Source: an uncultured Gemmatimonadota bacterium (lineage in GTDB: Bacteria > Gemmatimonadota > Gemmatimonadetes > Gemmatimonadales > GWC2-71-9). Taken from it: 18,255 bases of DNA. Below the pieces are notes generated by a model. It was not told the DNA's origin. It saw nothing but the letters and a program-made list of their open reading frames with translations, and ran no database searches. This document shows positions 1-6,671 of this stretch, piece after piece. The translations under genes were made by a program, and so were the position numbers. Position 1 is the stretch's first letter; each line of letters starts with the position of its first letter. The stretch spans positions 1 through 18,255 of the forward strand of contig CAMLHP010000030.1 in NCBI GenBank assembly GCA_946479805.1, in the 5' to 3' direction.

Positions 1-70
1 AATCCATTACTCGGCAGGGCGCGCCGTCCATGATGAGGATGTGCCCCTTCCGGATATCCGAAGCCTTCAT
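1..70 (-). CDS. efp: Elongation factor P-like protein, N-terminal fragment
   Basis: A minus-strand ORF opens with ATG at 70 and runs off the left edge after 23 codons. It reads MKASDIRKGHILIMDGAPCR and then VMD. This is the N-terminal KOW-like beta-barrel start of EF-P family proteins, with the typical 'MKASDIRKG...' opening and the 'G.P.RV' turn. EF-P binds ribosomes stalled at polyproline stretches and promotes peptide bond formation in the cytoplasm. A GGGAG at 81-85 (read on the minus strand) lies 10 nt before the start and is a plausible ribosome binding site. The DUF4342 gene lies 44 bp upstream on the same strand, so the two may be co-transcribed. Only the first strands are visible, so canonical EF-P cannot be separated from the EF-P-like YeiP group, and the modified residue of domain I is outside the window. 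Confidence 0.75.
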   Translation of the reverse strand, partial: MKASDIRKGHILIMDGAPCRVMD

Positions 71-114
71 GCTGCAACTGCTCCCGTGTTCAAGTAGGCG
101 CGCAAGGTAGCCGG

Positions 115-360
115 TCAGCTCGCCTTGCGCTCAATCTCGAGGGTGTAGTCGGCCGCCAGCGCCGCGATGGCGCCCAGGGCGACCCAGATGGGAATCAGCG
201 CGACGCCCACCACTCCCACCGTGAGCGGGATCTCGATAAGGGTCCGCCCTTCGGCGTTCTTCACCTTGATCCGGCGCACGTTCCCCTCCCGCACCAGCTC
301 CTTCACCTTCGCCACCAGCCCCTCACCGGAGACTTTCATCTCCTCGGTATGCTCTGACAT
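115..360 (-). CDS. DUF4342 family small membrane protein
   Basis: This 81-residue protein matches the DUF4342 pattern as I remember it. A charged N-terminal helix (about residues 5-37, with 'KVSGEGLVAKVKELVREG') is followed by a basic strand 'NVRRIKVKNAEGRTLIEIPL'. A single hydrophobic segment spans about residues 49-71, and the C-terminus ends in 'YTLEIERKAS'. The family has no established biochemical function; in some larger proteins the domain sits beside a UBA-like nascent-chain-binding module. I chose ATG at 360 because an AGGGGG at 366-371 (minus strand) sits 5 nt upstream. The alternative GTG at 366 would overlap that site. It is followed 44 bp later by the EF-P-like gene, which hints loosely at a translation link. 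The family call is fairly secure; the role is unknown. Confidence 0.75.
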   Translation of the reverse strand: MSEHTEEMKVSGEGLVAKVKELVREGNVRRIKVKNAEGRTLIEIPLTVGVVGVALIPIWVALGAIAALAADYTLEIERKAS

Positions 361-401
361 TGCCACCCCCTAAGCCGGGTATGTGACCCCCCAACGCCCC
401 C

Positions 402-480
402 CTCCACCTCCTCCACCTCCTCTACCTCTTCTACCTCTTCTACCTCTTCTACCTCTTCTACCTCTTCTACCTCTTCTACC
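402..480. repeat. 9-bp tandem array between divergent genes
   Basis: About 8.8 head-to-tail copies of a pyrimidine-rich 9-mer are present (plus strand TTCTACCTC; the first copies are CTCCACCTC variants), perfectly periodic from 420 to 480. The array lies between the DUF4342 gene (minus) and the unknown membrane protein gene (plus). Because the unit is a multiple of three it leaves both strands open in some frames, giving Leu/Pro runs on plus and Val-Glu-Glu runs on minus. Those ORFs have no ribosome binding site and I regard them as artefacts of the repeat. It is one of six short tandem arrays in intergenic spaces of this window. Confidence 0.93.
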
Positions 481-720
481 GAATTTAAGCGGCCGAAAGG
501 TCCCGCGCGCCCCGCGCACTCTCGCACCCTGCCATGCCCAGGCGGCCCCGACCCCGCGCATCAATCTGCACCACAAGCGTGCGAAAAGACGCCAAGGCGG
601 TCTAGTGCAAGATCTTACACTCCCGGCCCAAGTCGTTGCGGGGCACCGCTCGGGTTGGGCATGGAATTCGCTTTTTCGCGCGCGGACCCATCTCCCTCGA
701 ACATCCTACCAGAGCTGTCT
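481..720. other. Intergenic segment with a 16-bp imperfect palindrome
   Basis: This gap follows the 9-bp array and contains no convincing gene. The one visible structure is GTGCAAGATCTTACAC at 605-620, a palindrome with a single mismatched pair around a perfect AAGATCTT core. It lies about 100 bp upstream of the ATG at 721 and could be a dimeric regulator site. An in-frame ATG at 661 and a TTG at 655 would extend the downstream gene into this segment, but the extension shows no recognisable signal peptide or domain. No convincing -35/-10 pair was found. Confidence 0.4.
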
Positions 721-2289
721 ATGTACCGGATCGAGCTTCGCCCCGGCGAGGAAGCGCTCTTCAAGTCCTTCGACGAATTCGCCAAGGCCGTGCACAACGG
801 GGTCGTTTCTTCCCATGCCCGTATCTGGCACAATGCGTCGAACAAGTGGCTCCCGATCGACTTCCATCCCCACTTCAAGAGGGCCTCGGCCCAGCGGCCG
901 GCTTCCGCTCCCAAGGCAGCGGTGCCCGAGGCCGAGCAGCGGATGGCCCGGTCCCAGAAGACCCGCGAACTGCTGTTCATCGAGAACGAGCCGCGGTCGC
1001 CGTACGCGCCGCCGTTGAAGCCGGCAGCAGCCAAGCCCGTGCCTGCGGCGGACGCCATGCCCGCTGCTGCGCCTGCGGCTACTGCGCCCGCTGGGCCGGC
1101 TGCGCCAGAGAAGGTCGATCCCTTCAGCAATGACATCGAGCTCCCGCCGCTGCAGGCACCCGCCCGCGCGGCCAGGCCCGAGGTGCCGGTCGCCCCGAGT
1201 GCGGCCCTGGTAGCTGCTTCGCCAGTGCTCTTCTCTCACACTCCTGCTCCTACGCCCCGTCACATCGAGGCGGTGGTCGCCGCAGCCGCGCCGCTTTCCG
1301 CCCGTGAGTCACACGCCGAGGCGGAGGACGAGATCCTGATCGACATCAGCAAGCGCCGGTCGCTTCCATCGTTCAAGCTGCCCCGGATCCGGCTTCGCCA
1401 TATCTACGCTGCCGCGGGCCTCGCCCTTGTCGCTGCGGCAGGGCTCATGCTCTCAGGTCGTGAGAAGCCGGCCACGGCCGACACGGCTGAACCGCAGCGT
1501 CAGCCCGTCGCGTCAACCAGCCTGGCGGCCACGCCGTCCACCTATGAGCAGCCGTATGTCGCTCCCGCTACGCCCGATCCCCGTGCGCTCGACGTTGCTC
1601 CCTCGGGTTACATGCAGGTCTCGGATGAGATGATGCCGGCGCCGGTCGCGGTCGACTCCGGGCCTGCACGGCTTCCGTCCGCGCCGCGCATGTCGCGGGT
1701 CCGGGCCATCGCATCGGCCTCACTCGCTGAGGCGCCCGACGCCACCACCCCTTCGGCGCTGGCGACACGCTATCGCGCCGCCTATGACGACGCTGCTCGC
1801 GCGCTCGAATCCCAGCTGCGGAGCGCCGGTCTCGCCAACATCTTTGCCGAAAGCCGTCTCACGACTGACAAGCTTGGGTCGCTGCGCGTGGCGATCGCCG
1901 GCGCCAGCAACTTCCTGCGCGGATACCGCGCGCGTGACGAGCAGCTCGATGCCTCCTTCCGCGACACCGCGATGCAGCAGTTCAGCAAGTGGAGCGAGTC
2001 GGAAACCGCCGCCTGGGCCAAGGCCGCCACCCTGGGCGAGAGTGAAGCATCGTCGAACCGGGCTGACCAGCTCCTGGGCGACATATCGGCCCTGCTGGGA
2101 GTCCTTGAGGCCGGCGGCGGATCGTACAAGATCACCGGCGGTGTCGTGACTTTCGAATCCACTTCAGCTGCCATGGAGTACGAGGCGCTGCGCGGCAAGG
2201 TCGTCGGCGGGCTGTCCAACGCCAACACCCCAATGTTGGCGACCATGAAGCGGGTATTCGGAAGCACCCTGCCGCCGGCGACGCGGTAA
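721..2289 (+). CDS. Single-pass membrane protein with GYF-like N-terminal domain, unknown function
   Basis: The product is 522 residues from the ATG at 721. Residues 1 to about 54 form a compact domain (MYRIELRPGEEALFKSFDEF, then '...NGVVSSHARIWHNASNKWLPI'). It resembles the GYF_2/DUF4339-like pattern, in which a conserved tryptophan follows a short strand-helix-strand. A low-complexity Ala/Pro linker runs to about residue 200. A basic patch 'KRRSLPSFKLPRIRLRH' precedes one transmembrane helix at about 227-246, which suggests a cytoplasmic N-terminus and exported C-terminus. The C-terminal 180 residues (from about 340) look alpha-helical and match no family I recognise. ATG 721 is preferred because the conserved-looking domain starts exactly there, although its ribosome site (AGAG) is weak; ATG 661 and TTG 655 are alternatives. 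The TAA stop lies inside the first unit of the downstream octad array. The gene is real by length and composition, but its role is unassigned. Confidence 0.7.
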   Translation: MYRIELRPGEEALFKSFDEFAKAVHNGVVSSHARIWHNASNKWLPIDFHPHFKRASAQRPASAPKAAVPEAEQRMARSQKTRELLFIENEPRSPYAPPLKPAAAKPVPAADAMPAAAPAATAPAGPAAPEKVDPFSNDIELPPLQAPARAARPEVPVAPSAALVAASPVLFSHTPAPTPRHIEAVVAAAAPLSARESHAEAEDEILIDISKRRSLPSFKLPRIRLRHIYAAAGLALVAAAGLMLSGREKPATADTAEPQRQPVASTSLAATPSTYEQPYVAPATPDPRALDVAPSGYMQVSDEMMPAPVAVDSGPARLPSAPRMSRVRAIASASLAEAPDATTPSALATRYRAAYDDAARALESQLRSAGLANIFAESRLTTDKLGSLRVAIAGASNFLRGYRARDEQLDASFRDTAMQQFSKWSESETAAWAKAATLGESEASSNRADQLLGDISALLGVLEAGGGSYKITGGVVTFESTSAAMEYEALRGKVVGGLSNANTPMLATMKRVFGSTLPPATR

Positions 2290-2401
2290 GGCGGTAGGGC
2301 GGTAAGGCGGTAGGTAGGTCTTGCCCCAAGGGGATCCCGGCATCACGCCGGGATCCCCGTTTCGCACACTTACCGCCCTACCGCCCTACCGCCTTACCGC
2401 C
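2283..2401. repeat. Inverted pair of 8-bp tandem arrays
   Basis: Four direct copies of an octad (GCGGTAAG alternating with GCGGTAGG) occupy 2283-2314. Four reverse-complement copies occupy 2370-2401. The two 32-nt arms are complementary with only 2 mismatches and enclose a separate perfect hairpin at 2330-2358. The TAA stop codon of the upstream gene (2287-2289) is part of the first unit. The whole could fold into one long stem at the 3' end of that gene. A lone copy of the same CGGTAAGGCGG string occurs again at the stop codon of the last LTxxQ gene (13655-13665). Confidence 0.92.
2330..2358 (+). terminator. Strong hairpin, probable transcription terminator
   Basis: A perfect 12-bp stem (GGGGATCCCGGC pairing with GCCGGGATCCCC) closes a 5-nt ATCAC loop, followed by GTTTCG, which has only a short T-run. 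It lies about 40 bp after the stop codon of the unknown membrane protein gene and nests inside the octad inverted repeat. The position and stem strength fit a terminator. The weak T-tract means it may instead be an RNA 3'-end stabiliser. Confidence 0.65.
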
Positions 2402-2572
2402 TGCAGCCCCGCCCCTCTTGCGCTCTGCCCTCACATTTCCTACGCTAGAAGCGCCTAAGTCATTCCATATCAACAACTTCTGTTGAGAACTGGGTGGAAA
2501 ACCCGTCGGGCTCCGTGGAAAAACGGACCTCACGTGGATAATCGGGTTCCATTCGTCATTTCGTGGGGACAA
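2402..2572. other. Upstream region of the ligase-like gene, with three DnaA-box-like 9-mers
   Basis: This is the remainder of the gap before the ATG at 2573. Three similar 9-mers face the same way at 2493-2501 (GGTGGAAAA), 2514-2522 (CGTGGAAAA) and 2533-2541 (CGTGGATAA). The last differs by one base from the reverse complement of the E. coli DnaA box (TGTGGATAA). A short inverted repeat TTCT-GTTG-AGAA lies at 2477-2488. A poor promoter-like pair (TTGCGC, 17-nt spacer, TACGCT) ends near 2440. None of these is convincing alone. Confidence 0.3.
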
Positions 2573-3463
2573 ATGGCTCTGGATCGACATGTCAGGAAGT
2601 TGCCGGGCGCCCTGGCGCTTTGGGGAGCCGCTCCGGACCGGATCGAGCCGATGCGGGCCGCCGCCATCGAACTCCGGGCGCTGCAGGGCACCTGGCATTG
2701 GGAGCCGCTCCTCAGGGGACGGCGCGCCATCGCCCACGTGTTTCGGGGCAAGGCTCGGCTGGTCGGCACCGATGGCACGCCACCCGGACCCCACGCTCCT
2801 GAACTCACCAGGCATGTTCCCGCCGCAGTGCGGGGAGACGCCATCCTCGATGGCGTGGTGGTCGGCCGCTCGTTCCAGATCTTCGACTGCCTCCATTTCG
2901 AGGGCGCCTGCCTCACCTCTCTTCCCATCGAGGATCGGCGGGCAGTGCTCCGCGACGTGATCATGTGGGACAGCCGCTTCAGGGCGGTGCCGTCGAGCTC
3001 CAGCCTGGATCAGCTCATCAGGGCAGGTCTCGCCGCCACCGGGGTCGTCGCCAAGCGATCCGGCAGCACCTATCACAGCGGCACCTCGCGGGACTGGCTC
3101 CAGGTGGACTGCGCCCAGCGAGGCGATTTCGTGATCGGCGGATTCGCTGACGCGGAAGGAGACCATCAACCCGAGGCGCTGCTCGTCGGCCAGTACGAGA
3201 ATGGCAGGCTGAGATACGTCGGCACGGTGGCGCGTGCTTACGATGACGACGCCTTCGCCCGCCTGGCCCCGACCCTCCGCCGGCTTCGCCGCCGCACCTC
3301 ACCCTTCGGCACCCTCGCGCCTGCGGGCGGCCGGACTCATTGGGTCTCGCCGGCGCTCGTGGCCAGGGTGGGATTCGCCGAGCGCAGCGCGCAGGGGTTG
3401 CTCCGCCGGGCCAGGTTCATCGAAGTTTGCAGCGACGAGGCACCGGACGAGGTGAACAAATGA
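2573..3463 (+). CDS. LigD-like ATP-dependent DNA ligase homologue, catalytic residues lost
   Basis: This 296-residue protein has the layout of the ligase module of LigD-type ATP-dependent ligases: an adenylation domain (about 25-185) followed by an OB-fold (about 190-285). Fold landmarks are clear: 'IFDCLHFEG...LPIEDRRAVL', 'GVVAKRSGSTYHSGTSRDWL', 'FVIGGFAD', 'RYVGTVARAYDD', 'TSPFG' and 'VGFAERSAQGLLR'. The active site is degraded. Motif I, usually EIKWDGYR, reads EPLLRGRR (Leu46 replaces the AMP-accepting Lys; Arg48 replaces Asp). LDGEVV reads LDGVVV (Val95 replaces Glu). EGIVAKR begins with Thr156. WLKVKC reads WLQVDC (Gln177 and Asp179 replace both Lys). It should not self-adenylate, yet the frame is intact and the rest is conserved. 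The ATG at 2573 fits the family start; GTG 2534 is an in-frame alternative. Its stop overlaps the tldD-like start as ATGA, implying co-translation. A nucleic-acid-binding or regulatory role is inference. Confidence 0.82.
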   Translation: MALDRHVRKLPGALALWGAAPDRIEPMRAAAIELRALQGTWHWEPLLRGRRAIAHVFRGKARLVGTDGTPPGPHAPELTRHVPAAVRGDAILDGVVVGRSFQIFDCLHFEGACLTSLPIEDRRAVLRDVIMWDSRFRAVPSSSSLDQLIRAGLAATGVVAKRSGSTYHSGTSRDWLQVDCAQRGDFVIGGFADAEGDHQPEALLVGQYENGRLRYVGTVARAYDDDAFARLAPTLRRLRRRTSPFGTLAPAGGRTHWVSPALVARVGFAERSAQGLLRRARFIEVCSDEAPDEVNK

Positions 3464-5097
3464 CCATGCGCCGACGAAACTTCCTCCAGTACACCAGCAG
3501 CGCCGCGGCCATCGCAGCGCTGCCTTCGTTTCGCGCCCTCGACGCCGAGGTCGCGCGGGCGCTGACGCCGATTCCCAGCGCCGATCGCAAGGCTCTGGCG
3601 GATGCCGCGCTCAACGCCGCGAAGTCTGCCGGCGCCACCTACGCCGATGCCCGGCTCAATCGCTACCTCAGCCAGTCGATGAGCGCGCGCGACGGCCGGA
3701 TCTCCAGCGTCTCCAACTCCGAGTCGTATGGCTGCGGGGTGCGGGTCATCGCCAGCGGCACCTGGGGTTTCGCCGCGACCAATGACCTCACTCCTGACGG
3801 CGTCGCCCGCGCGGCGCGCGAGGCGGTCGCCATAGCCAGGGCCAACGCCCGGCTCCAGACCGAGCCGGTGCAACTGGCACCGGTGCCGGGTTACGGTGAG
3901 GTGGCCTGGAAGACGCCCATCGAGAAGAACCCCTTCGAGGTGCCGCTCTCCGAGAAGGCCGACCTCCTCACCGCGGCCAGTGCCGCTGCGCTCGGGGCCG
4001 GCGCCCGCTTCGTGAATGCCAGCCTGCGCTTCGTCAATGAGCAGCGCTATTTCGCATCCACCGAAGGCACCTACGCTGACCAGGACATCCATCGCCAGAT
4101 CCCGGGCCTCAGCGTCACCGTCACCGATGCAGCCACCGGCCGCTTCCAGAGCCGGAGCGAGCTTTCGGCGCCGGTCGGCATGGGCTGGGAGTATCTGTCG
4201 GGACGGCCGGCAGGCAAGCACGCCGGCCCAGGCACGCTCAAGTACGGCATCTGGTACGACATGGTCGAGGACGCCGGCCGCGCCCCCGAGCACGCCCGGG
4301 AGAAGCTCGCCGCGAAGACGGTCACGCCCGGCAAGTACACCCTCGTGCTGGATCCCTCGCACCTCTGGCTCACCATTCACGAGAGCGTCGGCCATCCGCT
4401 CGAGCTCGACCGCGTCCTGGGTTACGAGGCCAACTACGCCGGGACCAGTTTCGCCACCCTCGACAAGTGGAAAAGCAAGTCGTTCAGGTACGGGTCGCCG
4501 ATCGTGAACTTCGTCGCCGACCGCACCCAGCCGCATTCGCTCGCGGCGGCCGGCTGGGACGATGAAGGCGTGAAGTGCAAGGAATGGATGCTGGTCGAGG
4601 ACGGAGTCCTGGTGGACTACCAGTGCATCCGCGACCAGGCCCACGTCCTGGGCAAGAAGGAATCAGACGGCTGCTGCCACGGCGACGACTGGTCCAGCAT
4701 CCAGTTCCAGCGGATGCCCAACGTTTCGCTCCAGCCCGGCAAGGCGCCGCTGACCCCGGACGAAATGGTGGCCGGTGTGGACAATGGCATCTACATAGTG
4801 GGCGATTCGTCGTACTCCATCGACCAGCAGCGCTACAACTTCCAGTTCAGCGGCCAGCTGTTCTACGAAATCAAGGGCGGGAAGATCACCGGCATGCTGC
4901 GCGACGTCGCCTACCAGGCCAACACCCAGCAGTTCTGGAACTCGTGCAGCGCCATCTGCGACCGGCGCGATTATCGCCTGGGCGGGTCCTTCAACGACGG
5001 CAAGGGGGAGCCGGGCCAGGTCAGCCCCGTCTCCCACGGCTGTTCCACCAGTCGCTTCGACGGCATCGACGTGATCAATACTGCGAGGACCATCTGA
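3460..5097 (+). CDS. tldD: TldD-like metallopeptidase with Tat signal
   Basis: This 545-residue zinc metallopeptidase belongs to the TldD/PmbA family. In E. coli the TldD-TldE heterodimer degrades unfolded peptides, matures microcin B17 and processes the CcdA antitoxin. The family metal motif HExxxH is present as HESVGH at residues 307-312. The third ligand is the cysteine of 'VSHGCSTSRFDGIDV' (Cys528). The protein is longer than the roughly 480-residue E. coli enzyme, partly because of an N-terminal twin-arginine signal: MTMRRRNFLQYTSSAAAIAA fits RRxFL followed by a hydrophobic stretch. That predicts export to the periplasm, unlike cytoplasmic E. coli TldD. ATG 3460 was chosen because it overlaps the upstream stop as ATGA and places the RR motif at the terminus; an ORF extension back to 3340 overlaps the ligase-like gene. 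The TldE-like gene follows with a TGATG overlap. Confidence 0.93.
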   Translation: MTMRRRNFLQYTSSAAAIAALPSFRALDAEVARALTPIPSADRKALADAALNAAKSAGATYADARLNRYLSQSMSARDGRISSVSNSESYGCGVRVIASGTWGFAATNDLTPDGVARAAREAVAIARANARLQTEPVQLAPVPGYGEVAWKTPIEKNPFEVPLSEKADLLTAASAAALGAGARFVNASLRFVNEQRYFASTEGTYADQDIHRQIPGLSVTVTDAATGRFQSRSELSAPVGMGWEYLSGRPAGKHAGPGTLKYGIWYDMVEDAGRAPEHAREKLAAKTVTPGKYTLVLDPSHLWLTIHESVGHPLELDRVLGYEANYAGTSFATLDKWKSKSFRYGSPIVNFVADRTQPHSLAAAGWDDEGVKCKEWMLVEDGVLVDYQCIRDQAHVLGKKESDGCCHGDDWSSIQFQRMPNVSLQPGKAPLTPDEMVAGVDNGIYIVGDSSYSIDQQRYNFQFSGQLFYEIKGGKITGMLRDVAYQANTQQFWNSCSAICDRRDYRLGGSFNDGKGEPGQVSPVSHGCSTSRFDGIDVINTARTI

Positions 5098-6413
5098 TGC
5101 CGCCGCTCGACGAACGCGAAGCCCGGGCCCTCATCGAGAAGGTTCTCGGCCGCTCCAGCGCGGAGCATTGCGACGTGTCCATCAGCGGATCCCGCAATGG
5201 CAACGTGCGCTTCGCCCGCAACACCGTCACCACTTCCGGAGTCACCGAGGACACTTCCCTCAGGGTGACTTCCAGCTACGGCAAGCAGTCCGGCAGCGCC
5301 TCCGCCAACACCTTCGACGACGAGACCATCGCGTCGGTGGTGACCCGCTCCGAGGAACTTGCGCGGCTGATGCCGGAGGACCCCGAGTGGATGCCGCCAC
5401 TGGGGCCACAGGAATACTCCCCCACCACCGAGTGGTTCGAGCCGACAGCCCGCTTCGGCGCCGCGGAGCGCGCGGCAGCGGCGGCAGGATCGGTGCTGCC
5501 CTCGCGAGAGCAGAAGCTCGTGACGGCCGGCTTCCTGGCCCACTCCGACGGCTGGAGCGCCCAGGGCAACTCCGCCGGGCTCTTCGGCTGGCGCCGCAGC
5601 AGCGGCATCGACTTCTCGGTCACCTCGCGCTCGGAGGACGGAACCGGTTCGGGCTATGCCGGTCGGGATGAGAACGATGCCTCAAGGCTCGACGCCGATG
5701 CAGCCAGCCGGATCGCGATGGAAAAGGCCGAAGCCAGCCGCAGCCCCAGGGCATGGGAACCCGGCAAGTACACCGTGGTGCTCGAACCCCACGCGTCGGT
5801 CGAGCTCATCCGCAACATGATGTTCAGCATGGACCTCCGGCGGGCCGAAGAGGGGCGAAGCTTCCTCGCTGCACCCGGCGGGAAAACCCGCCTTGGCGAA
5901 CAGCTACTGGACCCGCGGATCACCATCGTCTCCGATCCCGCTGATCCGCGCGCGCCCTCCAGCCCGTGGAGTGGCGACGGATTGCCGCGGAAGCGCACTG
6001 TCTGGTTCGACAAGGGAGTCGTCAGCAACCTCGCCTGCAGCCGGTACTGGGCCGAGAAGACCGGCAGGGAGCCGCTGCCAGGGCCGGGCCGGATCCAGAT
6101 GGACGGTGGCTCGGCCACGCTGGAGGAACTGATCAGGGGAACCGAGCGCGGCGTGCTGGTGACCCGCATGTGGTACATCCGGAGCGTCGATCCCCAGACC
6201 CTGCTCTACACTGGCCTCACTCGCGACGGCACCTTCGCCATCGAGAATGGCCGGATCGCGCACGCCATCAAGAATTTCCGCTTCAACGAGAGCCCGGTCA
6301 CCATGCTGGCCAACGTGGAGGAGCTCGGCACCCCGCTCCGCCGCGAGGGGAGCATGATACCGCCGATGCGGGTGAAGGATTTCGCGTTCACCAGCTTGAG
6401 TGACGCAGTCTAG
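5097..6413 (+). CDS. pmbA: TldE/PmbA-like partner subunit
   Basis: This 438-residue TldD/PmbA family protein lacks the HExxxH metal site, as expected for the non-catalytic TldE/PmbA subunit that pairs with TldD to enclose the proteolytic cavity. An N-terminal alpha/beta domain (about 1-190: 'CDVSISGSRNGNVRFARNTV...') leads to the family strand 'WEPGKYTVVLEPHASVELI' at about 219-237. A C-terminal barrel follows ('GRIQMDGGSATLEELIRGTE', 'VLVTRMWYIRSVDPQTLLYT'). The start overlaps the tldD-like stop as TGATG, so the two are translationally coupled. No signal peptide is visible: it opens MPPLDEREARALIEKVLG. This is odd, because the partner carries a Tat signal; either the pair is exported together as a folded complex or they act in different compartments. 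The TAG stop touches the first unit of the heptad array that follows. Confidence 0.92.
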   Translation: MPPLDEREARALIEKVLGRSSAEHCDVSISGSRNGNVRFARNTVTTSGVTEDTSLRVTSSYGKQSGSASANTFDDETIASVVTRSEELARLMPEDPEWMPPLGPQEYSPTTEWFEPTARFGAAERAAAAAGSVLPSREQKLVTAGFLAHSDGWSAQGNSAGLFGWRRSSGIDFSVTSRSEDGTGSGYAGRDENDASRLDADAASRIAMEKAEASRSPRAWEPGKYTVVLEPHASVELIRNMMFSMDLRRAEEGRSFLAAPGGKTRLGEQLLDPRITIVSDPADPRAPSSPWSGDGLPRKRTVWFDKGVVSNLACSRYWAEKTGREPLPGPGRIQMDGGSATLEELIRGTERGVLVTRMWYIRSVDPQTLLYTGLTRDGTFAIENGRIAHAIKNFRFNESPVTMLANVEELGTPLRREGSMIPPMRVKDFAFTSLSDAV

Positions 6414-6482
6414 GCGCAAGGCGCAAGGCACAGGTCGCAAGAGACTCACGAGTTGCGACTCGTGCCTCGTGCCTCGTGCCTG
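6413..6482. repeat. Heptad (7-bp) array, partly inverted, between convergent genes
   Basis: Ten consecutive 7-mers run in exact register. The first four are GGCGCAA-type (GGCGCAA twice, GGCACAG, GTCGCAA), the middle three are transitional (GAGACTC, ACGAGTT, GCGACTC), and the last three are GTGCCTC-type. The halves are loosely inverted copies. At the centre CACGAGT-TGCG-ACTCGTG forms a perfect 7-bp stem with a 4-nt loop (6446-6463). The array begins on the last base of the tldE-like stop codon, so it may shape the 3' end of that transcript. Confidence 0.88.
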
Positions 6483-6497
6483 CAGAAAGGAGGGAAG

Positions 6498-6521
6498 ACC
6501 GGGCGCCTCTACACGCCCGGT
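6498..6521 (-). terminator. Hairpin, possible terminator for the aminotransferase gene
   Basis: ACCGGGCG pairs perfectly with CGCCCGGT across an 8-nt loop. Read on the minus strand the hairpin is followed by a pyrimidine-rich CTTCCCTCCTTTCT tract, so it better suits transcription from the class V aminotransferase, whose stop is about 150 bp upstream of it. The rest of the gap (6522-6671) shows no gene or repeat that I can support. Confidence 0.45.
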
Positions 6522-6671
6522 CCCGCGAGATTTATGTAGAGAGGATTCCTTGAGGAAGTAAAGCGGACGACGGCGCCTCGCGACCAGTCCGGCACGCGGG
6601 TTGGGCACCCGTGGCGTAATCGGACCTCTCGCACTGCATCGTCCGGCACCGCCGCCCACCAAGAACCAAAC

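Noticed and set aside
383..1018. Plus-strand 211-codon open frame beginning in Leu/Pro repeats, and minus-strand Val-Glu-Glu frames opposite
   Set aside because: These are created by the 9-bp array, whose period keeps frames open. They have no ribosome site, and the 3' part is a shadow of the real gene at 721-2289.
2493..2541. Replication origin
   Set aside because: Only three imperfect boxes, no AT-rich unwinding region, and no dnaA, dnaN or parAB nearby.
3337..4644. 435-codon minus-strand open frame
   Set aside because: Antisense to the tldD-like gene, which has the HExxxH site and Tat signal. The antisense product matches nothing I recognise.
4575..5096. Upstream extension of the tldE-like frame inside tldD
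   Set aside because: The sequence is Arg/Gln-rich shadow, and the family N-terminus starts at the TGATG overlap (5097).
6486..6493. AAAGGAGG, a perfect-looking ribosome binding site after the tldE-like gene
   Set aside because: No ATG, GTG or TTG lies at a suitable distance with an open frame of any length downstream.
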